A DNA stretch of 35,376 nucleotides from Oscillospiraceae bacterium (GTDB taxonomy: Bacteria; Bacillota; Clostridia; Oscillospirales; Oscillospiraceae), in assembly GCA_902778285.1 (NCBI GenBank), contig CACYXC010000015.1, forward strand, positions 1 through 35,376, written 5' to 3'. Positions within the stretch are counted from its first letter, which is position 1. Each line of letters starts with the position of its first letter. Position numbers and translations under genes: made by a program. Shown here in pieces: positions 1 through 7,831 of the stretch. The notes under the pieces are model-generated. The model did not search any database and was not told the DNA's origin. It worked only from the letters and a program-made list of their open reading frames with translations.

Positions 1-70
1 GCCTTAGCAGCCAACCGGAATCTGCGGTTGCTACAGCGCCATTGCGCTGTGAACTTCCTATTAATTATTT

Positions 71-98
71 CACTGTCTACTTGACGGGATGCAGTTCA
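71..98 (-). mobile_element. possible IS3-family terminal inverted repeat
   Basis: Read on the minus strand from position 98 inward, the sequence starts TGAACTGCATCCCGTCAAG and continues into GTAGACAGTG. It starts with TG and has the TGCA-(C/T)CCC spacing typical of IS3/IS150-type ends. The element body would lie to the left, mostly outside the window. Positions 1-70 also contain a small hairpin (ACAGCGC, loop CATT, GCGCTGT at 33-50). No transposase is visible, so this is a resemblance only and could be an unrelated intergenic repeat. Confidence 0.3.
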
Positions 99-124
99 CA
101 AAACTGCCGTGCGGGGCGTTGTAT

Positions 125-2089
125 TTATTCCTGCTTTCGGTGACTGTCGAACCAGTCTGTGATCTCCCGCAGGCGCTTGAGCCGGTGGGAGGGCTTGCCG
201 CTGCGGGACAGCTCGTGATTTTCGCCGCGAAAGCACACGAGCCTGCTCTCCACCCCGTGCTCGATGAGCGCTGCGAACATCTGGTAGCCCTGGTCGATCG
301 GGCAGCGGTAGTCCTCGAAGGCGTGGATGAAGAGCGTGGGCGTTTTGACCCGGTCAGCGTAACGCAGGGGGCTGTGGAACCATAGCTTTTCCGGGTCGCT
401 CCAGGCGTCGGCGGCGTTCTGGTCGGGCACGAACTCCGCCCCGATGTCCGACACGCCGAAGCTCAGCCAGTTGGAGATGGAGCGCTGGCTCGCGCAGGCC
501 CGGAAGCGGTCGGTGTGGCCGATGATCCAGTTGGTCATGAAGCCGCCGTAGCTGCCGCCGGTCTCGAAGAGCTCCTCCGCGTCCATGTCCGGGAAGGCCT
601 CCAGCGCGGCGTCGGTGAAAGCCATCAGGTCCTCGTAGTCGACGGTGCCGTATTTGCCGCGGATGTCCATGAAGGCGCCGCGGCCGTCCGAGCCGGTGGG
701 ATTGCAGAAGATCACGAAGTAGCCCTTGCCCACCCAGTACTGCATCTCATGGTAGAAGACCGGGCCGTAGACGGTCTTGGGGCCGCCGTGGATGTCCAGG
801 ATCACGGGGTATTTCTTTCCCGGCTCATAGTCTTTGGGCTTGAGCACGAAGCCGTGGATCTCGTAGCCGTCGCGCTGCACGTTCAGCATCTCCGGCGCGG
901 CCACATAGGTATCCCGCAGGGCGTGCTCGTTGAAGCGGCTGAGCTGCCGCCCGCGCCCGTCGAAGAGCTCCTGCCCCTTCATGTCATAAAGGGCGATCTG
1001 CAGCAGCTTCCCTTTACAGACGTCGAAGCAGTCCACGGAGCCCTCCCGCCCGGTCACGGGGGAGATCTGCCCGTTCTCCAGCCTGTAGAGGCGGGCGCTG
1101 TCAAAGCGCGTGGAGATGAAATAGAAGCTGTCGCCTTCCATCTTGCAGCTGCGGCCGCCGCCGAAGCGGATATCGCTGCCGACGGAGCTGCCGATGCTCT
1201 CCCTCCAGCGCGCGAGCAGGGAGATCTCGCCGCTGTCGTAGTCGAGGCGGTAGAAGTCCGCGTCGGTGTTGAGGCCAAAGCGGTTGTCGCCGGCGAGGAC
1301 GATCGCGAAATGCTCGCCCGGATAGCAGCCGAGCAGAGAGAAATCCTCCCGGTCCTCCGCCAGAACGCTCTCCTTCTCATCGGCCAGGTCCAGCCGGCAC
1401 AGGCGGGTCTCCCCCATCATGCGCAGTCTGGGGCGCACCGGCGCCGCCAGATAGTATACGCTCTTTTTATCCGGCGAGAGCCGGAGATCGGAGACGCTCA
1501 CGTTGAGGGCCGTCAGGCGGCGGAGCTTCTTCGTCCTCGCGCTGAAGCGGAAGAGCGAGGTATAGCTCCCCTTGGTGAAGGTGCTGCCGTTCCACCACCA
1601 GGGCACCTGCGTGATCTCCTCGTAGTCCTTGCCCTCCTTCTGCCGCTTCTGATACTCCGCCAGCAGCTTTTTCCCGCCGCGGTACAGCTCCTCGAAGCCG
1701 GGGAAGCTCGTGCCCGCCAGCAGCAGGTCCCCGTCCGGCAGGGGGAGGACCCTGCTCACGGGGATCGGGAAGGTCCACGCGAGCTCCGCCTCGCCCCCGC
1801 TCAGGGAGATGCGGTACCAGCGGCTCTCGATGCTCTCCTTGTCCGCCTCCTCCCGTTTGCCGGGGAATAGGACCGTGTCCTCATCGAGATACTGGAAGGA
1901 GGACTCCTTTCCGAAGCTTGTGAGTCTGCGGAGCTTCCCGTCCCGCCGGAGCCAGAGGCAGGAGCGGTATTCGTCCTTCGCCCTGTCGATCTCCGTCACG
2001 ACGAGGCAGGCGCTGCGCCCCTCGGGGGAAAACGTGATCCCGGACAGGAATTTCAGACGGCAGAATGCGTCTATGGATATGGCTTTCAT
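125..2089 (-). CDS. S9 family peptidase (prolyl oligopeptidase / acylaminoacyl-peptidase type)
   Basis: A 654-residue cytosolic serine peptidase that would release acyl-amino acids or short peptides from oligopeptides. The N-terminal two-thirds look like the beta-propeller that limits substrate size in this family, and the C-terminal third is an alpha/beta hydrolase. The nucleophile motif GGSYGG places the catalytic Ser near residue 513. The Asp is near 593 (in HAFEDYRCP) and the His near 625 (in GENHELSRSG), the usual triad order. The ATG at 2089 is preceded by GGAGAGAG and a good promoter. There is no signal peptide. The gene is monocistronic, downstream of feoB on the same strand. Family assignment is secure; substrate preference cannot be read from the sequence. 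Confidence 0.93.
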   Translation of the reverse strand: MKAISIDAFCRLKFLSGITFSPEGRSACLVVTEIDRAKDEYRSCLWLRRDGKLRRLTSFGKESSFQYLDEDTVLFPGKREEADKESIESRWYRISLSGGEAELAWTFPIPVSRVLPLPDGDLLLAGTSFPGFEELYRGGKKLLAEYQKRQKEGKDYEEITQVPWWWNGSTFTKGSYTSLFRFSARTKKLRRLTALNVSVSDLRLSPDKKSVYYLAAPVRPRLRMMGETRLCRLDLADEKESVLAEDREDFSLLGCYPGEHFAIVLAGDNRFGLNTDADFYRLDYDSGEISLLARWRESIGSSVGSDIRFGGGRSCKMEGDSFYFISTRFDSARLYRLENGQISPVTGREGSVDCFDVCKGKLLQIALYDMKGQELFDGRGRQLSRFNEHALRDTYVAAPEMLNVQRDGYEIHGFVLKPKDYEPGKKYPVILDIHGGPKTVYGPVFYHEMQYWVGKGYFVIFCNPTGSDGRGAFMDIRGKYGTVDYEDLMAFTDAALEAFPDMDAEELFETGGSYGGFMTNWIIGHTDRFRACASQRSISNWLSFGVSDIGAEFVPDQNAADAWSDPEKLWFHSPLRYADRVKTPTLFIHAFEDYRCPIDQGYQMFAALIEHGVESRLVCFRGENHELSRSGKPSHRLKRLREITDWFDSHRKQE

Positions 2090-2121
2090 GTATCTCTCTC
2101 CTTTTTTCTCCGTTTTTTTCC

Positions 2122-2150
2122 AGTATACGTCAAGGTAGCGGCAAAAGCAA
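2122..2150 (-). promoter_or_regulatory. promoter of the S9 peptidase gene
   Basis: On the minus strand TTGCTT (2145-2150), 17 bp spacer, TATACT (2122-2127). The -35 box directly abuts the feoB terminator hairpin, so the T-rich terminator tail doubles as the -35 region. Confidence 0.6.
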
Positions 2151-2178
2151 CCGCCCGCCTTTTGAAAAAGGCGGGCGG
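2151..2178 (-). terminator. terminator of feoB
   Basis: Perfect 12-bp stem (CCGCCCGCCTTT / AAAGGCGGGCGG) with a TGAA loop, 27 bp after the feoB stop. On the minus strand it is followed by TTGCTTTT, a weak U-tract. Confidence 0.65.
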
Positions 2179-2204
2179 CGTATCGTCGTATCGTCGATCA
2201 AAGC

Positions 2205-4547
2205 TTATCCGAGACCGAGCAGCAGGCCGAGAAGCCTCACCAGCAGCGCCGCGAACCAGGCGATGCCGCACTGCCAGAGCACCACGCCGACCGCCCAGCC
2301 GCGGCCCAGCTCGCGCCGGATGGCGGCGATGGCGGCCACGCAGGGCGTGTACAGCAGGCTGAAGACCAGCAGGCAGGCAGCTCCCAGCGGCTCGAGCGCC
2401 GCGGCCACGCCGCCGGGGAAGAGCACCTCCATCACGCTCACGACGCTCTCCTTGGCCATGAAGCCGCTGATGAGCGAGGTCGCGATGCGCCAGTCGCCCA
2501 GCCCGAGAGGCTTGAGCACGGGCGCGAGGAAGCCGGCCAGCAGGGCCAGGATGCTCTCGTGCGAATCCTGCACGAGGTTGAAGCGCAGATCGAAGCTCTT
2601 GAGGAACCAGACCACGATGGTCGCGATCAGGATGACGGAAAAGGCGCGCTGCAGAAAGTCCTTGGCCTTTTCCCACAGCAGCTGCATCACGCTGCGCGGG
2701 CTCGGGAGGCGGTAGTTCGGCAGCTCCATCACGAAGGGCACCGCCTCGCCGCGAAAGAGCGTATTGCGAAACAGCAGCGCGGCCAGGACGCCGAAGAGGA
2801 TGCCGAAGAGGTAGAGCCCCGTCATCACCAGCCAGCCGGTCTTCGGGAAGAAGGCCGCGGTAAAGAAGGCGTAGATCGGCAGCTTCGCCGAGCAGCTCAT
2901 GAAGGGCGTGAGCAGAATCGTCATTTTGCGGTCGCGCTCCGAGGGCAGGGTGCGCGTGGACATGACCGCGGGCACCGTGCAGCCGAAGCCTATGAGCATG
3001 GGCACGATGCTTCGCCCGGACAGGCCGATGCGCCGCAGGAGCTTGTCCATGAAGAAGGCCACGCGGGCGATGTAGCCGCTGTCCTCCAGCAGGGAGAGGA
3101 AGAAGAACATGGTCACGATGACGGGCAGGAAGCTCAGCACGCTCCCCACGCCCTCGAAGATGCCCTTGATGATCAGGCCCTGCAGCGCGGGGTTGACGTT
3201 GGCTGCGGCAAGTCCCTGCTCCACCAGGGCGGTCAGGGCCTCGATCCCCGCGGCCAGCAGGTCCTGCAGCCAGGCGCCGATCACGCCGAAGGTCAGATAG
3301 AAGACCAGGGCCATGATGCCGACGAACACGGGCAGGGCCGTATATTTGCCGGTCAGCACCTCGTCCATGCGGCGCGAGCGCAGATGCTCCCGGCTCTCCC
3401 GGGGCTTGACCACACAGCGCTCGCAGACCTTGTTGATGAAGTCAAAGCGCATCTCCGCCACGGCGGCGCTGCGGTCCAGGCCGCGCTCGGCCTCCATCTG
3501 GAGGATGATGTGCTCGAGCAGCTCCTGCTCGTTCCGGTCCAGCTCCAGCTGGCGAAGGATGCGCTCGTCGCCCTCCATGAGCTTGCTGGCCGCAAAGCGC
3601 ACGGGCAGGCCCGCCCGCTTCGCGTGGTCCTCGATCAGGTGGACCGTGGCGTGCAGGCAGCGGTGCACCGCGCCGCCGTGGTCCTCCGCCCCGCAGAAGT
3701 CCTGCCGCTCGGGCCGCTCCTGATAGCGGGCGATGTGCACCGCGTGGCGCACCAGCTCATCCACGCCCTGATTCTTCACCGCCGAGATCGGCACCACCGG
3801 CACGCCCAGCATGTCCTCCATGGCGTTGACGTCGACGGAGCCGCCGTTGCCCGTGACCTCGTCCATCATGTTCAGGGCCACGACCATCGGCACGTTCATC
3901 TCCAGCAGCTGCATGGTCAGATAGAGATTGCGCTCGATGTTGCTCGCGTCCACGATGTTGATGATGGCCCGCGGCTTTTCGTTGAGCACGAAATCCCGGC
4001 TCACCAGCTCCTCTCCCGAGTAGGGGGACATGGAGTAGATGCCCGGCAGGTCGGTGATGAGCGTGTCGGGCTGGCCGCGGATCACGCCGTCCTTCCGGTC
4101 CACCGTGACGCCGGGGAAGTTGCCCACGTGCTGATTGGCGCCGGTGAGCTGGTTGAAGAGCGTGGTCTTGCCGCTGTTCTGATTGCCCACGAGGGCGAAG
4201 GTCAGCCGCGTCCCCTCCGGCAGCGGCTCGCCCGTGCCGCGGGGATGGAATTTGCCCTCCTCGCCGAGACCGGGGTGGGCGGCCTCGCGCTTCCTGCGCG
4301 GCGCGCGCTCCTCCTCGGCCTTCTCGATGGGCTCCACGGTGATCCTCTCTGCGTCCGCCAGGCGCAGCGTCAGCTCGTAGCCGTGGATGCGCAGCTCCAT
4401 CGGATCGCCCATCGGCGCGAGCTTGACCACTGTGAGCTCCGCGCCGGGGATCACACCCATATCCAGAAAATGCTGCCGCAGCGCGCCCTCTCCGCCGACG
4501 CGGAGGATGCGGGCGCTCTGTCCGGGTTTCAGGTCCTTGATCGTCAT
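2205..4547 (-). CDS. feoB: FeoA-FeoB fusion, ferrous iron transporter
   Basis: A 780-residue membrane protein for GTP-dependent Fe(II) uptake. Residues 1-75 are an SH3-like FeoA domain, normally a separate protein. A charged linker (about 76-110) joins it to the FeoB G domain: G1 GNQNSGKT at 121-128, G2 PGVTVD near 145-150, G3 DLPG at 166-169, G4 NMMD at 226-229, and a SAVKN G5-like motif. The helical GDI-like region follows, then the membrane part with two Gate (nucleoside-recognition) repeats; GSVLSFLPVIVTMFFFLSLL and GFGCTVPAVMSTR are characteristic. The fusion keeps FeoA and FeoB at 1:1. No FeoC follows. A palindrome overlaps the upstream promoter, suggesting metal-responsive repression. 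Identification is secure. Confidence 0.96.
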   Translation of the reverse strand: MTIKDLKPGQSARILRVGGEGALRQHFLDMGVIPGAELTVVKLAPMGDPMELRIHGYELTLRLADAERITVEPIEKAEEERAPRRKREAAHPGLGEEGKFHPRGTGEPLPEGTRLTFALVGNQNSGKTTLFNQLTGANQHVGNFPGVTVDRKDGVIRGQPDTLITDLPGIYSMSPYSGEELVSRDFVLNEKPRAIINIVDASNIERNLYLTMQLLEMNVPMVVALNMMDEVTGNGGSVDVNAMEDMLGVPVVPISAVKNQGVDELVRHAVHIARYQERPERQDFCGAEDHGGAVHRCLHATVHLIEDHAKRAGLPVRFAASKLMEGDERILRQLELDRNEQELLEHIILQMEAERGLDRSAAVAEMRFDFINKVCERCVVKPRESREHLRSRRMDEVLTGKYTALPVFVGIMALVFYLTFGVIGAWLQDLLAAGIEALTALVEQGLAAANVNPALQGLIIKGIFEGVGSVLSFLPVIVTMFFFLSLLEDSGYIARVAFFMDKLLRRIGLSGRSIVPMLIGFGCTVPAVMSTRTLPSERDRKMTILLTPFMSCSAKLPIYAFFTAAFFPKTGWLVMTGLYLFGILFGVLAALLFRNTLFRGEAVPFVMELPNYRLPSPRSVMQLLWEKAKDFLQRAFSVILIATIVVWFLKSFDLRFNLVQDSHESILALLAGFLAPVLKPLGLGDWRIATSLISGFMAKESVVSVMEVLFPGGVAAALEPLGAACLLVFSLLYTPCVAAIAAIRRELGRGWAVGVVLWQCGIAWFAALLVRLLGLLLGLG

Positions 4548-4631
4548 ATCCTTATCCTCTGTCTCACTCGGATAGAATCGTTTCGCCTCTGGCCAGAGCG
4601 ACAGGGCCAGCTACGCTCCGTTTCTTTAGTT

Positions 4632-4660
4632 AGCCTATTCTAATAGGCTGTATTTGTCAA
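4632..4660 (-). promoter_or_regulatory. feoAB promoter with palindromic operator
   Basis: A perfect 18-bp palindrome on the minus strand, AGCCTATTAGAATAGGCT (4632-4649), lies just downstream of a consensus TTGACA -35 box (4655-4660). With a 17-bp spacer the -10 would be TAGGCT (4632-4637), the distal half of the palindrome, so a bound protein would block RNA polymerase. The position and the TAGGCT half-site resemble operators of DtxR/IdeR/MntR-type metal repressors, which control feo genes in many bacteria; the regulator itself is inferred. Confidence 0.65.
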
Positions 4661-4672
4661 TAGGAAAAGACG

Positions 4673-4713
4673 AAAAAAGGCGGCGGCTTCTCCCTCTGGG
4701 GAGGAGCCGCCGC
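4673..4713 (-). terminator. terminator of the M42 peptidase gene
   Basis: GC-rich stem of about 14 bp (4680-4713, one G-U pair) followed on the minus strand by a T6 run (4673-4678). It begins 33 bp after the stop codon, a classical intrinsic terminator. Confidence 0.8.
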
Positions 4714-4745
4714 GCGATGTTTCGTTTTGCCGCGCGCCCGGTGCC

Positions 4746-5780
4746 TCAGCCTTCCAGATAGGCCATCAGCAGCGCGTAGGTATTGCGCAGACCATCCACA
4801 TGGGTGCGCTCATAGCCATGGCTGTTGGCGGTGCCGGGGCCGATGGCCGCGTGGCGGATGTCATAGCCCGCGAGGATGCTGCCGTCGCAGTCCGTGCCGT
4901 AGTGCGGCGTGAAGATATCCATCACGTAGTCCACGCCTGCGCGGATGGCGGCGGCGCGCAGCTCGTTGGTCAATCCCCAGTGGTAGGGGAAGCGGGAGTC
5001 CTTGGCGAAAATGGAGACCTTGTGCTCGTCGGAGTTCTGGTCCGGGCCGGTCGGCGCGATGTCCACGGCGATCATGTCCTTCACGCCCGCGGGCAGCCAG
5101 GCCGTGCCGTGGCCGATCTCCTCATAGGCGGCGAAGTAGGCGTAGACCTTACGCGGAAGCCGCGCGCCGCTCTCCCGCAGCGCCTTCATCGCCGTCAGCA
5201 GGACCGCGGCGCAGGCCTTGTCGTCAACGAAGCGGGATTTGACATAGCCGCCCGCCATGCGAAAGCGCGGCTCGAGCGCGATCACGTCCCCGGTCTCGAC
5301 GCCGAGGGCGCGCACGTCCTGCGCGCTCTTCACGTTCTCGTCCAGCACCACGCAGACGTTCGTGCGGAAGTCGGGAGCGGTGCTGCGCAGCTCCTCCTCC
5401 GTCACATGGATGGAATTCGGCGTGCGGCAGACCGTGCCGGTGTAGACCCTGCCGCCGCGTGTGTGGACGCGCACGTTCTCCGTCACGCAGTAGAAGGGAT
5501 AGAGCCCGCCCACCGGGCAGACGTTCAGGGTGCCGTCCGCGTTGACGTGGCGCACCATCAGGCCGATATCGTCCAGATGGGCCGTGACGCACAGGGCCTC
5601 GCCCTCGCCGCCCAGATCGGCGATCACGCCGCCCTTGCGGGTCTTGTGGTACGCATAGCCCAGCTCGTCGAGCAGGCCGCACAGCAGGTTCTGGACCTCC
5701 TCATACTGGCCGGTGGTGCTGTCCGCGGACAGCAGGCGTTCAAAGCAACTCAGGCAATAGCTCTCATCAAAGGCGATCAT
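4746..5780 (-). CDS. M42 family metallopeptidase (glutamyl/deblocking aminopeptidase-like)
   Basis: A 344-residue cytosolic co-catalytic metal aminopeptidase that would trim N-terminal residues from peptides. Visible M42 features are the metal-binding TAHLDDIG motif, VDDKACAAVLL for the bridging Asp region, YEEIGHG with the catalytic Glu pair, VDIAPTG, and the C-terminal SHGYERTH metal His. The ATG at 5780 is chosen because AAGGGAG lies 7 nt upstream; an in-frame ATG at 5828 has no ribosome binding site and would lie essentially at the transcription start. It has its own promoter and terminator, so it is monocistronic. Related M42 proteins include tetrahedral aminopeptidases and former cellulase misannotations; substrate is not resolvable here. 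Confidence 0.9.
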   Translation of the reverse strand: MIAFDESYCLSCFERLLSADSTTGQYEEVQNLLCGLLDELGYAYHKTRKGGVIADLGGEGEALCVTAHLDDIGLMVRHVNADGTLNVCPVGGLYPFYCVTENVRVHTRGGRVYTGTVCRTPNSIHVTEEELRSTAPDFRTNVCVVLDENVKSAQDVRALGVETGDVIALEPRFRMAGGYVKSRFVDDKACAAVLLTAMKALRESGARLPRKVYAYFAAYEEIGHGTAWLPAGVKDMIAVDIAPTGPDQNSDEHKVSIFAKDSRFPYHWGLTNELRAAAIRAGVDYVMDIFTPHYGTDCDGSILAGYDIRHAAIGPGTANSHGYERTHVDGLRNTYALLMAYLEG

Positions 5781-5818
5781 GTGTCTTCTCCCTTCCGGAC
5801 CGCACGGCGGCCCGTTTG

Positions 5819-5847
5819 ATCGTATCACAGAAGCCGCCCCTGTTCAA
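5819..5847 (-). promoter_or_regulatory. promoter of the M42 peptidase gene
   Basis: On the minus strand TTGAAC (5842-5847), 17 bp, TACGAT (5819-5824), 39 bp upstream of the chosen ATG. This also argues against the earlier in-frame ATG at 5828. Confidence 0.55.
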
Positions 5848-5870
5848 GTGATTCTCCCGTTTCCGGGCGA

Positions 5871-5902
5871 AAAAACAGCCGCCGGGAGCTTCCCGGCGGC
5901 TG
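5871..5902 (-). terminator. displaced terminator of the Ptb-type gene
   Basis: Perfect 12-bp stem CAGCCGCCGGGA / TCCCGGCGGCTG (5876-5902) followed on the minus strand by a T run (about five, 5871-5875). The closest upstream gene on that strand is the Ptb-type gene, whose stop is 290 bp away. Two palindromic elements (5909-6071 and 6096-6182) lie in between, suggesting they were inserted between the gene and its terminator. Confidence 0.75.
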
Positions 5903-5908
5903 TATGAC

Positions 5909-6071
5909 TATAATGATTATCGGATGGCGAAATCAATCGAGGATTCGATTGATTTCGCTGCCAAACAACAAGTTTGGCAGCGAATGATTCTTTGAATCAT
6001 TCGCCCGTGCTGCGCCGCAAAGCGGCGCGGCGAAAAGCTTTTTGGCTTTTCGCCATCCTATAGTTATTATA
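5909..6071. mobile_element. MITE-like palindromic element, copy 1
   Basis: A 163-bp non-coding element repeated at 10405-10574. Terminal inverted repeats start TATAATGATTATCGGATGGC and extend to GGCGAAA: 24 bp, 21 matching the other end. Between them five hairpins are packed almost without gaps: 5930-5955 (AAATCAATCGA stem), 5956-5982 (CGCTGCCAAAC stem), 5982-6002 (GAATGATTC stem), 6012-6028 (GCGCCGC stem) and 6029-6054 (GGCGAAAAGC stem). The last uses part of the right terminal repeat, so local and end-to-end pairing compete. There is no credible ORF. TA-rich ends and lack of coding capacity suggest a miniature inverted-repeat element mobilised in trans, or a REP/BIME-like element. Confidence 0.8.
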
Positions 6072-6095
6072 ATAAGCTCCGGGCAATCCCCGTTT

Positions 6096-6182
6096 TGTCA
6101 TCCTGAGCGCAGCGAAGGATCTCAGCCGGCTCACACGCCGGGCAAAAAGGGATTCTTCGTCGCTTCGCTCCTCAGAATGACA
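6096..6182. repeat. palindromic TGTCATCCTGAG-type intergenic repeat
   Basis: An 87-bp imperfect palindrome. The left end reads TGTCATCCTGAGCGCAGCGA and the right end, reverse-complemented, TGTCATTCTGAGGAGCGAAG. Very similar end sequences are scattered in intergenic regions of many unrelated bacteria, which I know from general experience and did not search. It lies only 24 bp from the MITE-like element and 10 bp from the Ptb-type stop codon. Non-coding. Confidence 0.7.
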
Positions 6183-6192
6183 GCTCAAACAC

Positions 6193-7125
6193 TCAGAAAT
6201 ATTTCCCGCTGGCCCACATGGCCGCGCAGGCGGCCAGGGACAGATAGGCCTGCTCGGGTTCGTCGCTGCGGGAGCAGATGGCGATGGGGATCCTCGCCCC
6301 GACCAGGATGCCGCAGCCCGTGGCCCCGGCGTTGTGCTGCAGCACCTTGACCAGCAGGTTGCCGCTTATGAGGTTCGGCACCACGATGCCGTCGAACTCG
6401 CCGCACCAGGGGCAGTCGTAGCCCTTGAGGCGGGCGGCCTCCTTGCTCATGATCAGGTCATAGGCGATGGGCCCTGCCAGATTGCAGTCGGCGATCGGGC
6501 GGTACTGATGCTCGCGCACCATGGTCTGATCCTCCACCGTATCGCGCATCTGGAAGCTGGGCTTCTCCACCAGGCTCAGCAGCGCGATGTTCGGCTTCTC
6601 CACACCGAAGGCCTTCAGCGCCTTGACCATGTTGACAGCGACCTGCCTGCGCCCGTCGGCGCTGGGGTTGATGAGCAGGGTCACGTCCGAGATCGCAAGC
6701 AGCCTGTCATAGTCCGGCACCTTGAGAAACACCACATGCGTCACCAGCGCGTCGGGCTTGACGAGGTGGTTTGCCTTGTTGAGGACCGGCATCAGAAAGT
6801 CTCTCGTCTGGGTGCTGCCGCGCATGAGACAGTCGGCCTTGCCGGCGTTGATCATCTCGATGGCGTACTGGACGGCGTTGGCGTCCCCGTCGAGGGGCTG
6901 CAGCTCATAATGCCTCTCGCGCAGGCCGAGCTTGTCGAGCAGGGCGGTGATCTTTTTCTCCTTGCCGATCAGGATCGGCTCCACAAAGCCGTCGGCCGCG
7001 GCGTCGAACAGGCCGACCAGAATATTCTCCACGTCCGCCCCGGCCAGCGCCACGCGCATCGGCTTCCCGGCCGCCTTGGCCTTGGCGACGATCGCATCAA
7101 ATTCCTTTGCGTAAACTTGGCTCAT
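6193..7125 (-). CDS. ptb: phosphate butyryltransferase / phosphate acetyltransferase family enzyme
   Basis: A 310-residue cytosolic enzyme of the PTA/PTB family, which exchanges CoA and phosphate on short acyl groups (butyryl-CoA + Pi to butyryl-phosphate + CoA). The length fits Ptb (about 300) rather than two-domain Pta. Conserved-looking blocks include LMRGSTQTRDFLMPVL near the middle, LLSLVEKPS, and the C-terminal GIVVPNLISGNLLVKVLQ and GCGILVGARIPIAICSRSD. No butyrate kinase gene (buk) is next to it, which is the usual partner, so acyl specificity (butyryl, acetyl, or a bifunctional family member) is inferred. Start ATG 7125 has AGGAGG 9 nt upstream. It has its own promoter, divergent from the GNAT gene. 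Confidence 0.85.
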   Translation of the reverse strand: MSQVYAKEFDAIVAKAKAAGKPMRVALAGADVENILVGLFDAAADGFVEPILIGKEKKITALLDKLGLRERHYELQPLDGDANAVQYAIEMINAGKADCLMRGSTQTRDFLMPVLNKANHLVKPDALVTHVVFLKVPDYDRLLAISDVTLLINPSADGRRQVAVNMVKALKAFGVEKPNIALLSLVEKPSFQMRDTVEDQTMVREHQYRPIADCNLAGPIAYDLIMSKEAARLKGYDCPWCGEFDGIVVPNLISGNLLVKVLQHNAGATGCGILVGARIPIAICSRSDEPEQAYLSLAACAAMWASGKYF

Positions 7126-7169
7126 TGTTTTTCCCTCCTGTTGCAGTATATCCGGTTTTGCATATTCTT

Positions 7170-7199
7170 ATTTTATCACAGTGTATACGGGAATTTCAA
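7170..7199 (-). promoter_or_regulatory. promoter of the Ptb-type gene
   Basis: On the minus strand TTGAAA (7194-7199), 18 bp, TAAAAT (7170-7175). A second TATACT lies closer to the gene (7145-7150) but has no clear -35. Confidence 0.5.
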
Positions 7200-7210
7200 C
7201 CGTATCCGGC

Positions 7211-7239
7211 TTGTCCGCCGTCATTTTGTGTGCTAAGAT
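7211..7239 (+). promoter_or_regulatory. promoter of the GNAT gene
   Basis: TTGTCC (7211-7216), 17 bp, TAAGAT (7234-7239), 31 bp upstream of the chosen ATG. It diverges from the Ptb-type promoter. Confidence 0.5.
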
Positions 7240-7270
7240 GAGGAAAACTCACGCAAGGGGGCGACGAGCC

Positions 7271-7831
7271 ATGAATCATCAGGGGACAAAGGTACTGGAG
7301 ACGCGGCGTCTGCTGCTGCGCCCCTTCCGCGCGGACGACGCGGAGGCGATGTACCGCAACTGGGCAAGCGACGCCGAGGTCACGCGCTTTCTGACCTGGC
7401 CGCCGCACGACGATCCGGGATTCACGCGGACGCTCGCGGCGCAGTGGGAGCAAAGCTCGCACGACCCCGCCTTCTACCAGTGGGCCATTGTGCCCAAAGA
7501 TCTGGGAGAGCCGATCGGCAGCATCTCCGTCGTGCGCATCGATCCGTCGACGGAGTCGATGGAGCTCGGCTACTGCATCGGAAAGCGCTGGTGGGGGCGG
7601 GGCTTGATGACCGAGGCGGTCCGCGCCGTCGTCGGCTATCTGTTCGCCGAGGTCGGCGCGCGGCGCGTCTGCGCGAGGCATGACGTGGAAAACCCCGCCT
7701 CCGGCGCGGTCATGCGCAGGGTGGGGATGACGAAGGAGGGTGTGCTGCTGCAGAGCGGGCGCAACAACCGCGGCGTCGTGGACATGGCCGTGTACTCCAT
7801 CCTCAGAGACGAATGGACTCCGGGGCGCTGA
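7271..7831 (+). CDS. GNAT family N-acetyltransferase (RimJ/RimL-like)
   Basis: A 186-residue acetyl-CoA-dependent N-acetyltransferase. It opens with LETRRLLLRPFRADDAEAMY, the usual start of the RimJ/RimL branch, and has the acetyl-CoA pyrophosphate-binding region KRWWGRGLMTEAV (fold motif A) and the motif B segment ENPASGAVMRRVGM. The branch includes ribosomal-protein alanine acetyltransferases and many small-molecule or antibiotic acetyltransferases, so the substrate is unknown. ATG 7271 follows AAGGGGGCG; the longer frame starting at 7181 would begin upstream of the promoter. The stop codon TGA forms exactly the triloop of a hairpin (7816-7844). Confidence 0.85.
   Translation: MNHQGTKVLETRRLLLRPFRADDAEAMYRNWASDAEVTRFLTWPPHDDPGFTRTLAAQWEQSSHDPAFYQWAIVPKDLGEPIGSISVVRIDPSTESMELGYCIGKRWWGRGLMTEAVRAVVGYLFAEVGARRVCARHDVENPASGAVMRRVGMTKEGVLLQSGRNNRGVVDMAVYSILRDEWTPGR

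Noticed and set aside
515-1870. 451-codon plus-strand frame opposite the S9 peptidase
   Set aside because: Antisense shadow typical of GC-rich genes; Ala/Val/His-rich with no motif, while the minus-strand product has a full catalytic triad.
5909-6182. CRISPR array as an explanation for the repeated hairpins
   Set aside because: Only two full copies 4.5 kb apart, no regular spacers and no cas genes.
5997-6350. Short frames across the palindromic repeats next to the Ptb-type gene
   Set aside because: They translate the TGTCATCCTGAG repeat, a pattern often mis-annotated as small proteins in many genomes.
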